DNA of 64,000 nt, taken from the NCBI GenBank assembly GCA_918026815.1, contig CAKJVC010000210.1, positions 242,425-306,424 on the forward strand. The letters are read 5' to 3'. This document shows positions 11,216 through 21,559 of the stretch, piece after piece (position 1 is the stretch's first letter; every line of letters begins with the position of its first letter). The stretch is from Chalara sp. BL73 (lineage: Eukaryota > Ascomycota > Leotiomycetes > Helotiales). A program made the translations under genes and the position numbers. The notes under the pieces were generated by a model. That model ran no database searches and was not told where the DNA came from. It worked only from the letters and a program-made list of their open reading frames with translations.

Positions 11216-14200
11216 GATCCAAAAGCGGCGGGCGGTGGGAAGTAGAAGAGATGTACGTGTCCCTCAAACCAGTATCAATGTTCTCTAGCAAGGTAAATAA
11301 GGATGATATTTCTATCATAGATCCTGTAATTATTCTAAAGAATGAGATGGTGAATGTGGTATAGAAGTGAGAACCATCACAAGCCAGAGTATAAATACAA
11401 TTAGAAATGTTAACAAATTCATCTTCATGTTATGATAAAGTCATTAGGGTCTTCAAATTAGACTCTAGTCCGCTCTAGCAAGCTATCATCTGAAGCCCTC
11501 TAGACGCAATTACGCGGATATTCCGATTTCAGTGAACCTATTAAACATATGGCTTTGAGAAATATGAAATCTTTTCTTAGCGCCTCTGTCTATTCTTCAA
11601 TTGAAGCTCCATGGCTTCATAGTTTACTTAAACAGCTTTGGTAGATTAGTTAGCTAAGTGAACTTCAGCAGCTCTACAAATCCACGGTAACAGATTATAC
11701 AAAACAAGTAACCAGCTTGAATTGCATAGAATATCTGAGGCTCAATACACCTGTATGCTTCCCTATCAACCAGGCGTCCCCGTCAACTAACCTCAACCTT
11801 TTTCAGTGCAGCTCGGGTCAATTAGCAGGGTGTCTATTGAGGTGAGGGTCATCCCCGTTCGTCCTCTTCCATCCCGACGAAGAGAACTGGACAAAGTACG
11901 CCTTCTCTAATCCTTCCTGCCGTCACTCTTCGCCTTGTCCCTCGCAACCAAAGAGCCATCTCAAACATCACTACCGCCCTCAGTCCGTACCTGGAATTTT
12001 ATCAATCCTGCGTCACTACCTTCGTATTTAAAAACCTTCTCTATGGTAGACAAGGATATCCGCTTTTGATAATATAACATAGCAATCTAGTCCACAGTTA
12101 GTAGAGCTTATCATAGCAGCTGATCATGAAATCTTTATTCTGAGCCAACTTTTTGATGTCAACAATGCGAGGTGCTCCGTCATATACGCCTCCAAAGCTA
12201 TATTCGCCCGCGTCAGCCATTAATAACGGAGAGAGGACCTCAATGGACTAACTCCTGGAATCGTGATAAGAACATTCATCGCGCCGCGCTCGGTTCTTTA
12301 CACTAACTTGTTAAAAATGGCCAGCTTTTTAACGAATGGCCCGAATTAATCCTCTTTGCCTAGCTAGGATCTAAATAAGTCACTACTGTACATCAACTAC
12401 CTATTTTTATACATATTACACAAGATGAAAAATAACCTAATATATAAGGAATTTTTCTATGTTATACCTCAATTTTTCTTACGTTCTCCTGTGCATTTAG
12501 GTAAAAGGTCTATACTGTATATACGGCTGTTCTTCTTTTTCTTTTGCGTTATTTTTCTTTTTATTTATCACTGTTGCTGTTTTTCTTCTGCTTCCTCCGG
12601 TCTCACCCCTATGGGCCTGAGTCAGCGCTGAAACTGTGCCCGGTGGCGGGTCTCTCCCGCCAGGACACTTTGGATCCTTTTCTGGTCGATCACCGCATTC
12701 ATTTTCTGGGTCTCCCTTAACACTACTGCATGCAATCTAGTCTTCGTTACTTATATACCACTCAAAACCATGGGAGAGAACGAACTTCTATCCAAAGGTA
12801 TCTCCAAGCCATCCACGGGGGAGTAAAGTCATCGTAAGGGGGAACCTGAGCAGGAAGTCGTGTCAGAATGCATGTTCAGGAAATTGTGCAATAGCTCCTC
12901 TAAGAGAAATCCAAAAAGTGGGCTTTCACCGCGGGAAGGTGACTTACACACCAGGCCTTACCACGAACTTGTTCTGCCGCTTGATAGATCTCTTCAATAA
13001 GTCAGCTATTTCTATCACACTTGAAAAAGATTTGGTGATTTGTATTCACGTTGAATCTGAGTCTTGCGTTTGTCAGTCACCACCTTGTTACCATTCCCAT
13101 GGCCTCAGATCTCTTTAGCAGCTTGAGAGTTCAGTCAATACTTTTCCACAAAGCTTCTTGCTTGGCAAGCTTTTCGAAATCATCGAAGGAATCCGAGATC
13201 GTTTTTACATCAGGCGATGAACAGCCTTCCTAGCTAAAGAGCCTGACTCCCCGTAAGTTTTGGGCGGTAATATGGGACCCGTCAGCATTGAGCATAGGAG
13301 GGTACGGAGTAAATTCATCTTTTGATGTATCTGGTGCATAATCGAGTGGGTTAGGAGCTGATTTGGAGTCTCGTGGGCGAACTGAAGCTGGTTCTTCATC
13401 TCCATCCACAATGGGTACAGCAGCAACGCAAAGAACCGTAGTAAGATCAAGTAGGCCACGAGCCAGAAGTGAAGAAGAACAGAGAAATGCATTCTGCGTA
13501 TGTATTTAATGCATTTGGTTTTCAATGGGATACGTTTGATTAATTCGAAAGATATAAAATATCGAAGAGTTGGGATTAGAGAGATCGGTGTTTAAATGGA
13601 TTCTGTAGAGAAAAGAGAGACGGGAGGGGCTTTTCCACTCACATTTCGTCCTCTCAGAATCCATACTTGGTGATACATGGGTATTGAGGACGGGGCAGTT
13701 CGAACTCAATGGAGCCGACAAAGGCAGGCGAAGGAAGGACTCGACTAAGATAGCTACCTTAAGAACAAAAAATCGTATACTTGCATGAATGGAGGAATGG
13801 TAAAATAATGTATTTAGCAACACAGGGAACCGTTAAAGCCTCCAGCGTTGGGGGGCGAGACAAACTCTAGAGGGTGCACGTGATTGGATGACTTCTCCAG
13901 AGCATATAAGAGGCCTAAATAGCATGGAGCTGCGGAGGCGAATTCATGAAATATAGGGGGATGATTTCGATCCTCCCGCCATAGCCTGGGTATAACCGAT
14001 GTGCCCAATTAGAGCACCATCTCCTTGTAAGGCAACTGTACCGCCACACCCCCCGCCTACGGATGTGAGTACTGGTACCTTATTTGCACAGCCGGCGAAT
14101 ACCCCATCCTCATCGTCTCCATAAAATTAAAGTACCCAGGATCGATAAAGTACTCAACGCATACCAGGAGTACTGTTCGGTGTATTTATGAATCGCTTTT

Positions 14201-14264
14201 GCCTCATTTGGTACATCTTGACTAGCCTAACCACGCTCGACTCGTTAGAACTGCGAGCCTCAAA
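11216..14264. other. 3-kb intergenic region, no gene recognised
   Basis: No recognised coding region on either strand. Open frames such as 12425-12631, 13205-13525 and 13506-13823 translate to AT-driven strings of Phe, Leu, Ile and Ser without domain pattern. The stretch 12,300-12,560 is rich in T runs and TATA strings. A strong hairpin sits at 12644-12662. The last ~300 bases are the promoter of the next gene. Confidence 0.45.
12644..12662. repeat. Perfect 7-bp GC-rich hairpin
   Basis: TGGCGGG, a five-base loop TCTCT, and CCCGCCA form a perfect stem in otherwise AT-rich intergenic DNA. It is flanked by CTGTGCCC upstream and AGGACAC downstream. It could belong to a structured RNA or act as a terminator-like element; I could not fit it to a known snRNA, snoRNA or tRNA. 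Confidence 0.5.
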
Positions 14265-14957
14265 ATGACTTCTCGCAGAACATATGTCTGCGGTGGGATG
14301 ACCTGCCCATACGACAGCACGGTCCGCACTAGCTTCGGTGATAATGAAACCAGTATCTACGCATGGCCATCGAGAGGTGGTGTCATCATCCTCAACAAAG
14401 CCGATGCGGTTGATTTCGAGTTTCTTGGGCTTAACCCGCTTGATCCACCTATGGAGCGACTCGAAGATCGAAAAGCAGAAGATGCTTTTTGTCAACGCTT
14501 ATTACTTCTTGGTGCAAAGTGGTGGGACAGCGAAGCTCGTTACTCCATCATTGTTGCAGTCGAGGAGGGAGCCACTCGCGCCGGCAACGGCTCGTTTGTG
14601 ATCGCAGATCAGCCGCCGGCGACGATGCGAGAGAAGCGGTTTGTCAAAGTCGGGTGGCCACCGGCTGGTGGGCTATGGGTTGCGGAATTCGATACGGTCT
14701 TTGCGGGTGTCGATGAGGAGGATAATTTGCTGCCTGAAGCTCCATCACGGCTGCAGATGGCAAAGACGATGGATGAGCGGTGTGACATCTTGCGACGCCA
14801 GTTTGAGGCGACTTTCTATGAGGATCTAGAAGATTATGAAGGGTATGCCTTTCTCAAAAGCTGGGAAGAAAAGGAGAGTGGGGAGGTCGGACCACTATTA
14901 CAACCTGATGAGACTGTAGCGTTATGGAAGCAAGGGTATCACAGAACTCCCAAGTAA
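14265..14957 (+). CDS. Conserved fungal protein of unknown function
   Basis: A single exon of 230 residues beginning MTSRRTYVCGGMTC. The composition is that of a real soluble protein: charged and aromatic residues are mixed, with a W-G-like core (L-L-L-L-G-A-K-W-W-D, V-G-W-P-P-A-G-G-L-W-V-A-E-F-D) and an acidic, Trp-containing C-terminal third (F-Y-E-D-L-E-D-Y-E-G-Y-A-F-L-K-S-W). Two near-terminal cysteines (C9 and C14) could be structural. There is no signal peptide, membrane segment or family signature that I recognise. I kept the single-exon model because the frame is uninterrupted and starts and stops cleanly. Confidence 0.7.
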   Translation: MTSRRTYVCGGMTCPYDSTVRTSFGDNETSIYAWPSRGGVIILNKADAVDFEFLGLNPLDPPMERLEDRKAEDAFCQRLLLLGAKWWDSEARYSIIVAVEEGATRAGNGSFVIADQPPATMREKRFVKVGWPPAGGLWVAEFDTVFAGVDEEDNLLPEAPSRLQMAKTMDERCDILRRQFEATFYEDLEDYEGYAFLKSWEEKESGEVGPLLQPDETVALWKQGYHRTPK

Positions 14958-15480
14958 GGGAGATGATTGCAATACCTTCCATATTCCTTTGCTCAAGTAT
15001 CATGGTTTGTAGAACTATATAGTAGTTCAATTAATGGAGTGGATTTGAAGATTCTACAAGCAACTAAGGACTAATCCTACCCAAACGTTATACAACCTAG
15101 CATTCGATATCAACTAGTAAAAGGGCCGCACTGCTGCTATTCAATCTCAGATATATTATCCCGTTCGTAGCCTCAGTGCTCGTCTCAGTCTCCTTTCTCA
15201 CCCTACTCAGATGTGGCCTTGCATTCGTTCTGTGCGTGCCTAGACCACTTTCGGCCTGCTCATAATAGCCTCCTTGTTATCCATATATTCCCAGCTGCTC
15301 ATATTCTCCTAAATCCTGATCTGATCACTTATCCCGCCATTTTACGAGACAGCCACTAAGTTCAAAGCCGCGCCTGCAAAGATATAACGTTGAATGGAAA
15401 CATGGATCAAGTCGCAACTGGAATCTCAACGCTACCTAACTGTTAACCTTGAAGAAAAACTGTCAATTATTCCCAAATGA
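14958..15480. other. Intergenic region between convergent genes
   Basis: This 523-bp stretch holds the 3' ends of the unknown gene at 14,265 (plus) and of the Zn-cluster regulator (minus). The 15,060-15,100 part is AT-rich. I see no gene or repeat. Confidence 0.5.
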
Positions 15481-17446
15481 TTATTCAGGGAGAAGTTCGA
15501 TTGGTTCGGAACGGTGTTTGGTTTTGAAGTCGTCGCTAGAACGGAAAATTTGCTGAAATAGGTACTTGTTATAGCAGGAGCCTGCGTAGGTTAGTTCTCC
15601 TCTTTGTTACAGAAGGCAAAGAGAGCATACGTACATGGATGATGTTCCAAAGATTCTTTAACCTGCTTTAGGCCGTCTGCTACTAACTGGTAGCATTCGG
15701 AATCCCCCAGTGTCCCACTATTTAACGGACTCATTCCAGAGAAGCGTATCTGGAACAATGCGAGTAATGAACCAGCTATGTCCTCGTGTTCTAGAATAAG
15801 AACCTGATTACCAATTAGAGAAGACTCTCATAACGAAATGAGGTAATCAAAAGGGTGGACTTGCTCTACTGGTTCCCATAACAAGATACGCCCAAGAGCT
15901 GAAGATTAGCGTGAACGATAGAGCTACAGATGGCCACAGAGTCTTTGCCCGTGCGGTCCCTAAACCATTCAATCTATGAAGTATGAGTGCATGTAATCCT
16001 TCTTCTAGCAGACGGCAAAGCCTGATATAGTGCAAAAAAACCCCAAAGGAGTCAAAATCGAAGCCCTTTGTGCTAGGCGACCGGCAATCTGGCCACAGCT
16101 TCCTACAGGCCATACGAGCGACTACTGCATGGCTAAAGAGGCGAGTTGCTAATGTGACTAGATCGTACTGATAAAATTTAGACGCGACACCAAAGCTAAA
16201 GGATGTCTACTTACTCCCTCAAACCTTTTTGCAACATATGCTTGCCCAAGTTCAAAAATGATTCTTGAAAGGTTACCCTTGTGCAACCGCGGAATGATGT
16301 TGTACACAAATACCTCCTCTTCAAATGCGGATTCCATAGTAATGCTATAATAGCACGTTTCCCCCATAATATTGGTAAAGTAGCTTTCTCCGCCGCCACA
16401 GTCACAGCATGGCGAAATAAGATATTGGGTCTGAGTGTGAATCAAGCCATCCACAATGCTGAAATGAACCTCTCGTTTATCTGTGAACATACCGGCACAG
16501 CCTGCACAGACATGTATTGAAGACATTCTTACCATGTCGAGATTTAGATTGATGGGAAGGTCCTTCAAGCCTAGTGCATGAAAGTAGATTTAGCTCAGCA
16601 GTGAGGAATGTTTGATAGATGCTTACGGTAGTTTCCTGACAGGGTTGGCAAGCGATCCCGAACCGGAATACAAGGATTCCAGAACCAATCACCATAAAGC
16701 TTTATGCAGCGTCTACACTGTCTTCCATTCCTGTCTTCGCACTAGAGCCAGGTTGTTAGTGAGATGAGTCGCATAGAGGAGTGTACGAAACCTACTTTAC
16801 GGCCGCTGAACTGGCAAGGAAGACAAACACCACCATTTTTTCTCTTTTCTTTCACTTCTCTTTTCTCTAGATCTGTCGCAGGACGACGCTGACGCTTTCT
16901 CCTTAATGCTTTGGATTCCACAAGCCCAAATTGGCTTCTGTCACCAGCCGTTGTAACGTATTTCGGAATAACTGGCAGATTGATATATCGAGGCTCTGCT
17001 GTGCAGTCGTTGTTTCCTGCTCCAGATTTTACTTTCTGAAGGGGGTTGTCTTGTCGCGGCTCGGTTGAGGAAGCAGAATCGTTGTATAGGAGGGTTGAAC
17101 CGATCTGGCGCGGATCAACTAGTGCTGAGTTAAGTGTCCCCTGGTCAAGGAGAGCCGTGGCGGGGATTTCTGGGTTTATGGTGGCTTGGTTGACATTTTC
17201 AAGTGGATTGGAAATATGCGCATCCGCATAGGTATTCGAAACCCATCCGAGATTTGTGGGACTTGCATCAAATGGAATGTCAAAAAAGGAAGAGCCAAAA
17301 ATGGAAGTAGAATCGTCGAAGTCGAAGTTAAAGAAAAGAGGATATGGATCCATCAGAGAAGGATACTGCACTATCTGGGATAGGTCATCCAAGTTTGTGG
17401 TGCCACTCTCATCCTGAGGTTCCTGAGAACACTGGGCTGGTTCCAT
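15481..17446 (-). CDS. Fungal Zn-cluster (C6-like) transcription factor
   Basis: I rebuilt six exons on the minus strand: 17446-16796, 16741-16627, 16570-16215, 16167-15883, 15803-15635 and 15581-15481; every phase agrees and the product is 558 residues. Single-frame reading shows only fragments. A Lys/Arg-rich stretch (L-R-R-K-R-Q-R-R-P and K-R-E-V-K-E-K-R-K) precedes a cysteine cluster C208-x2-C211-x6-C218-x7-C226-x2-C229-x11-C241, split by intron 1 exactly before C218. This spacing fits the divergent Zn2Cys6-like class often found in ascomycetes. Residues 1-190 are acidic and Ser/Asn-rich, as in activation regions. The C-terminal 300 residues are helical, resembling the middle region of such regulators. 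The intron between exons 4 and 5 has a weak donor (GTTATG). A splice acceptor-like TTTTTGTCAG just before the ATG leaves open an extra 5' exon. A nuclear DNA-binding role is inferred. Confidence 0.8.
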
Positions 17447-18145
17447 TTCTGTGGAAGCAAACGCTGACAAAAACGAAAGATATCAGAACGTATAGCCTTC
17501 CTGGTGGACAAGGCTGTGATAAAGAGAAAGGTTTTCGAGTGAAATGAACACAGAAAAGACCAGATGAGCTGGGCGACATGCCAGATATTTAATACATACG
17601 CTGGCCACGTCATGATTTCTTGGCCCAACTAGACATCGAGGTGAGTTTATTCTACTGACTTCTCGATCGTCTTCGCAGCATTTCCTATTCGGGCGTTGAA
17701 GGTGGGGAGGGTGACTTACATAAGCGGCAGATACACACTCATTGGCCGATGTTGCCAAAAAGGGAAGTGCTGCAACAGAGGATTGAGCTGAGCGGTGAGC
17801 GATATTACCAGCCTCGTTTGGAACGTGACAATGCTATCCTCGCAGCAGAACCAGACTTGGAAATGCTGCCAGCAACGATCTTGCGATTTCAGAAAAAGAC
17901 AAGTTCGATTGGTTCCTGCCAAGTCGCAGCACTTCCAACAGAGGAAGTGCTGCAACAAGCTGACGGCGAGATTGTTTACCAGTGATGTAGACAATAAGAT
18001 TGCCGAAATAATGATAAGACCATCAGTTTGTTTTATATACAAAGGGACTACCAGAATTTGATATACTATGTGCTTGAAAACTTGACCAAGCCGTTGTTCG
18101 GAAGCGTTGCTGCTTCCTACTAGTCCAATCTTAGCTATCTCCACC
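17447..18145. promoter_or_regulatory. Divergent promoter with a three-copy element
   Basis: The 0.7 kb between the Zn-cluster regulator and the small membrane-protein gene holds three copies of GGAAGTGCTGC: plus orientation at 17763-17773 and 17943-17953, and inverted at 17926-17936. The last two make an 11-bp inverted repeat with a 6-bp spacer; the first lies exactly 180 bp upstream of the third. A looser match, GGAAATGCTGCC, is near 17858. A 78-residue frame (17749-17985 plus) spans the repeats, but its content is explained by them. Confidence 0.55.
17926..17953. repeat. 11-bp inverted repeat (GCAGCACTTCC / GGAAGTGCTGC)
   Basis: Two perfect 11-base arms flank the spacer AACAGA. A third copy of the same 11-mer is at 17763-17773, followed as here by AACA. 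The layout suits a dimeric DNA-binding protein, possibly the neighbouring Zn-cluster regulator; that link is inference. Confidence 0.7.
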
Positions 18146-18391
18146 ATGAGTAAGCCTACCCTCCCAGGTGTAAGAATCGATAGGCTGACACAATGAACAG
18201 CAGAGCCAAGAGATTTCCCAGCCACTGGCACAACTTCGGCCAAGAGTGTCTCCTCCTCAAGCAATTCGATCATCCAAATCATATTTGGTATTGTTGTGAC
18301 AATCGTTGGCATTGGTGGGTTGGTCCTGACCTGGAAAACCCGCCCGCGTACCAAGAAATCGAATCTCAATGTTGAACTCTCAGCAGTTTAA
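18146..18391 (+). CDS. Small single-pass membrane protein (64 residues)
   Basis: Exon 1 is only four bases (ATG A, 18146-18149). The intron 18150-18200 has GTAAGC, a GCTGACA branch region and AACAG. Exon 2 is 18201-18391. The protein has a Ser/Thr-rich N-terminal 23 residues (A-K-S-V-S-S-S-S-N), one hydrophobic segment at about residues 24-46 (I-I-Q-I-I-F-G-I-V-V-T-I-V-G-I-G-G-L), then a basic tail K-T-R-P-R-T-K-K. By the positive-inside rule the tail faces the cytosol. There is no catalytic motif. It is too short and too split for ordinary gene finders. It is divergent from the Zn-cluster regulator, across the three-copy element, so it may be a target of it. The minus-strand frame 17716-18369 is the shadow of this gene and the repeat region. 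Confidence 0.6.
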
Positions 18392-19371
18392 GAAGTGGTG
18401 AGGATGCCCTAGGGAATTCAAGCCTAAGTTTTATCCAGCAGCGTTTGCGGTTACTTCTCCAACTATGCTTTATCGGTGATGCCTACTAATTTTTTGGTCT
18501 CAGTCATTACTGCGCCATTTGCAAAGATGGAGAATTGGCGACCGGGTTCATTGGAGTGTTGCCTCCCCTCATTTCCTGAGGCAATGCATGCTGTAGAAAT
18601 TGTAAGACGGGATGTAATTATCGAATTCAATCATTAAAAAACATGTTCCGTTCAACCCGTGTGTGATTAATATGGAAGATGAAACCCACCGATCTAACCA
18701 CATTGCAGTTGGTAGACAGATACCTTTAATATTCCCGGGACTGGGTATCGCCTATGTCACAGTGGCGTGGCTGAAACAGCGCATAGCCGCGAGGCCGGTG
18801 TGTTACATCCTCTTAGACAGGTGCTGAGAGAAATTTCCACTTCTTTGCCATTCATGAGTCTTGGTCGTCCTTGAGGTTCTGATCACTTGCTTCGTGACGG
18901 TGACTGGGGTGCAATGGCAAAATAGGCATTCACCAAACATATTCATCAATTGATTCATCACTTTAACCCACCCTTGAACCGCTTCTTCGGAGGCTCTTAT
19001 TTGTACTTTCTATCCTTCTTTGGTAGCTAGGTTCCTTATAACCAAATGGAACTGCAACTTCGATTCGAGAAATTTCCAATGTACTTGTATACAATCAAGC
19101 CCCTTATGCGGGAAATAATTTACGGCATGGTCCGTATTCCAAAGAGGATACTAAAACCAAGAAATCCTTAGAACATGGTTTAATTTATTTCCAATTTTTC
19201 ACTAAAAATATCTCCGGTTTGTAGCCAATACCAGTCATAGCAGCTTCACCTTACCCATCCGCAGTGAAGCTGCATCAAGCGAACACAACAGTAGCAGATA
19301 TAATGGAGCCACAAGAAAAGGCTAAAGCTCCGAAAAAGCCGGCTACAAAATTATCATGATTCTATGTCTCA
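18392..19371. other. Intergenic region, no gene recognised
   Basis: No frame with recognisable content. At 19303 an ATG opens a short Lys/Pro/Ala-rich reading (M-E-P-Q-E-K-A-K-A-P-K-K-P) that stops at a TGA about 55 bases on; it could be a 5' exon of the small Cys-rich candidate that follows, but I see no clean splice pair. Confidence 0.4.
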
Positions 19372-19557
19372 ATGGCTCTCTCTTCTTTGCCACTACGCTC
19401 TCTTCCTTATCCCAATGATGATTACAGATGCCAAGAATGCGGGAGCCACGATCCGTTTCATAAATGCTACTTTTGCCCGTGTCGAGATCCCGAGAGGAAG
19501 ATCAGAGGTCATCGGCCCGGTGGATACTTGCCTCCGCCAGAAAAGGAAACAAATTAG
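19372..19557 (+). CDS. Candidate small Cys-rich (CxxC) protein
   Basis: A 61-codon frame. After a Ser/Leu/Pro start it reads as a compact metal-site-like module: C-Q-E-C-G at residues ~20-24, then H-D-P-F-H-K-C, then C-P-C, then a basic Pro/Gly tail R-G-H-R-P-G-G-Y-L-P-P-P. Two C-x2-C units with His between them suggest a small zinc ribbon. The composition looks coding rather than random, but no family is recognised and the true start may lie in an upstream exon. The overlapping frame 19364-19561 covers the same DNA in another phase and looks less protein-like. Confidence 0.35.
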   Translation: MALSSLPLRSLPYPNDDYRCQECGSHDPFHKCYFCPCRDPERKIRGHRPGGYLPPPEKETN

Positions 19558-20611
19558 CTAAAGACAGCGTTGAGCTTCTGTGACCACCATCAGAGATAAA
19601 GCTCCCGACTACGAACAATTAGACTTCACTTTGAAGAGAGGACTGGTGAGCTCTATTTGCTGTGGACTAGAGCGGCATCCGATTTCCATTCCCCAACATG
19701 GAGCATCTCTTTAAATCTCGTAATTTTCTCCCCCGCTGCAGCACAAGAGTAAATAATGAAATCAATTCGTTGCTTTGAAAATCAACCCTTTGAAGAATGA
19801 CTTGTTCTAGTCTCATAATTTCATCCAAGTTCAGCATTGGGACGTAAGCGAACCCCTTTTTTACGCGAAAACTTTGTCACTTGTGGGGCTTTGACGGCCC
19901 AGACAAGAAGGTGGGCCGGTGGACGTTTTAGCTCGACAGGTCCTAGAAGTCGATCGACATACTCGAACCATGGACCATAGCCGTACAAAAAGCAGGATAA
20001 GAGACGGAATAGCTCTACGTCGTGCTATTACACGAGTATGACGTCTTTCAAAAGATTAAGTTCTACACAAATTGAGAAGGTTCTTGAAGTGAATTGTCTC
20101 TCCCAACCGAATGCCAAGCGACAATGCCAGCTGCCACTCATGAAGTGCTTTATTCAGTTGGCCTGCGGTTACGATCCTTTCAACATTGGCCCGCTCCGGG
20201 CTTATATCAAGTAGACCGGGAATACACCCCTCTTTAATCGGCCAATTTTAGCATGGCCGCGAGACATGTCGTGCTTGTGGATTAGCCTGAGTATTCCCCA
20301 AGACCTCCTATTTTATGATTCTTAATTGGTAAGAAGTTCTAGAATAGTTGGTATAGATCGGTTCAATCGTTGCTAGAGAATTGTGGCCGAGGTGAGTGCT
20401 AGACATCAAGTAGCGCGCTCTCCTACAGGCCTCTATACGTGGTGACGATCTTGATCCGGCTGGAATTCACGAGTATACTCAAAACCAGTGCTCAAGTTTG
20501 AATGTGATAAGACTCTTTATTTACGAGTGTGGTCATCTTGCTAAAGTATAATAATGAGAGCAGATGCAATTGATTCAGCTCAAGCCCATCAGATACTGCA
20601 ATATAGTGGTC
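19558..20611. other. Intergenic region, no gene recognised
   Basis: No coding frame longer than about 60 codons with recognisable content. The last part is the 3' flank of the NmrA-like gene. Confidence 0.45.
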
Positions 20612-21559
20612 CTACCCCTCTAATAGAGCCTTTAGTACGTCAGCAGGCGTACGCTTAGGCGCAGCGAGCTCGAATACTTCCTTGCTAGTTGTGGAAGTTG
20701 AGGATTTTCCTTCCCACATAGGCTCCAGAGCGTGTCTGATAGACGAGATGACGTTCCTAGATTCCTGAGGTGCGGCGGCCACCAGGTGCTCGATGAACGA
20801 CATGTCCTTGAAGATGACATTCTCAACCGGCGTACCGATATGCTGCTCGACCATCTTTACAATCTGGTTTCCGGTGATATCTTCCGGCCCATTCAGAACA
20901 TATCTGGCGTTGCTGTGCACAGTAACGTCTTCAAGAGATAAGAGGCGAGCCGCAACGACTCCAATATCATGTGGATCGATGATGCCGACAGGCGCATCGC
21001 TTGACCCAATCAACCTAAGCGTATCCTGCTTTCCAGTCTTGCGGTATTGCTTAATGAATTCCGCCGCGGTGGAAAGATGAAGAGGGGAAAAAATGTTAGG
21101 CTGCAGGGAGGTCCACCGCAAGCCTTTAAATTCCGGCGAGCTCAGCAGGTTCTCGATTGCCCAGTGGGTGCGTGCATAGAAAGCGAGGCAGTCTGGGCGA
21201 ACATTCGCGGCGGCCGTTGAAATCCGCACAACATACTTAACACCTGCATTCAGGGCCGCAAGGTGGAATGTGGATTCTTCGGCAAATTGATTCGTCTGGA
21301 TATGTGGTGCAATAAAGGCTCTGACGACTTCGTGTTCACGCAGCCAGTCAGCAGTGATTTCGACCCAGTTCTGCTCTACTACCTCGATATTGGGCAGTTT
21401 CGCAAGCTGTTGTGCTGATGGGCTTTTCGAAGAACGCGTAAGAGCAAGAACCCGGTGACCAGACAAGACATTGCTAGTTTGCACTAAGTTTGACAGGGTT
21501 TCGGTAACGCTTCGGCCTGTGTTACCAGTCGCACCGACAATAAGGAGGCTAGGCGCCAT
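20612..21559 (-). CDS. NmrA-like NAD(P)-binding protein
   Basis: A single exon of 315 residues. The N-terminus L-L-I-V-G-A-T-G-N-T-G-R-S-V is the G-x-x-G-x-x-G dinucleotide-binding loop of NmrA/atypical short-chain dehydrogenases. It is followed by a strand with basic residues (L-A-L-T-R-S-S-K-S), which usually prefers NADPH. The middle has V-R-I-S-T-A-A-A-N where the catalytic Ser/Tyr region would be; the T-G-x3-G and Y-x3-K pairing is not intact, so a redox-sensing or non-canonical reductase role is as likely as catalysis. V-G-I-I-D-P-H-D-I-G-V-V-A is typical of the NmrA/isoflavone-reductase side of the family. A C-terminal helical region completes it, and length is normal. The gene is isolated, with AT-rich DNA upstream. 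Confidence 0.85.
   Translation of the reverse strand: MAPSLLIVGATGNTGRSVTETLSNLVQTSNVLSGHRVLALTRSSKSPSAQQLAKLPNIEVVEQNWVEITADWLREHEVVRAFIAPHIQTNQFAEESTFHLAALNAGVKYVVRISTAAANVRPDCLAFYARTHWAIENLLSSPEFKGLRWTSLQPNIFSPLHLSTAAEFIKQYRKTGKQDTLRLIGSSDAPVGIIDPHDIGVVAARLLSLEDVTVHSNARYVLNGPEDITGNQIVKMVEQHIGTPVENVIFKDMSFIEHLVAAAPQESRNVISSIRHALEPMWEGKSSTSTTSKEVFELAAPKRTPADVLKALLEG

Noticed and set aside
16512..16542. Possible 31-nt intron (GTAAGA..GTGCAG) in exon 3 of the Zn-cluster regulator
   Set aside because: Too short for a fungal intron, and removing it would shift the frame that otherwise stays open.
17749..17985. 78-codon plus frame in the regulator/membrane-protein spacer
   Set aside because: Its repeated E-V-L-Q-Q words are the 11-bp DNA repeats read in frame; no splice or family support.
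17716..18369. 217-codon minus frame, hydrophobic
   Set aside because: It is the antisense of the small membrane-protein gene, whose spliced sense model is better.
19960..19975. CTCGAACCATGG, a reverse-strand B-box look-alike
   Set aside because: On the minus strand the would-be T stem does not pair and no acceptor stem is found.
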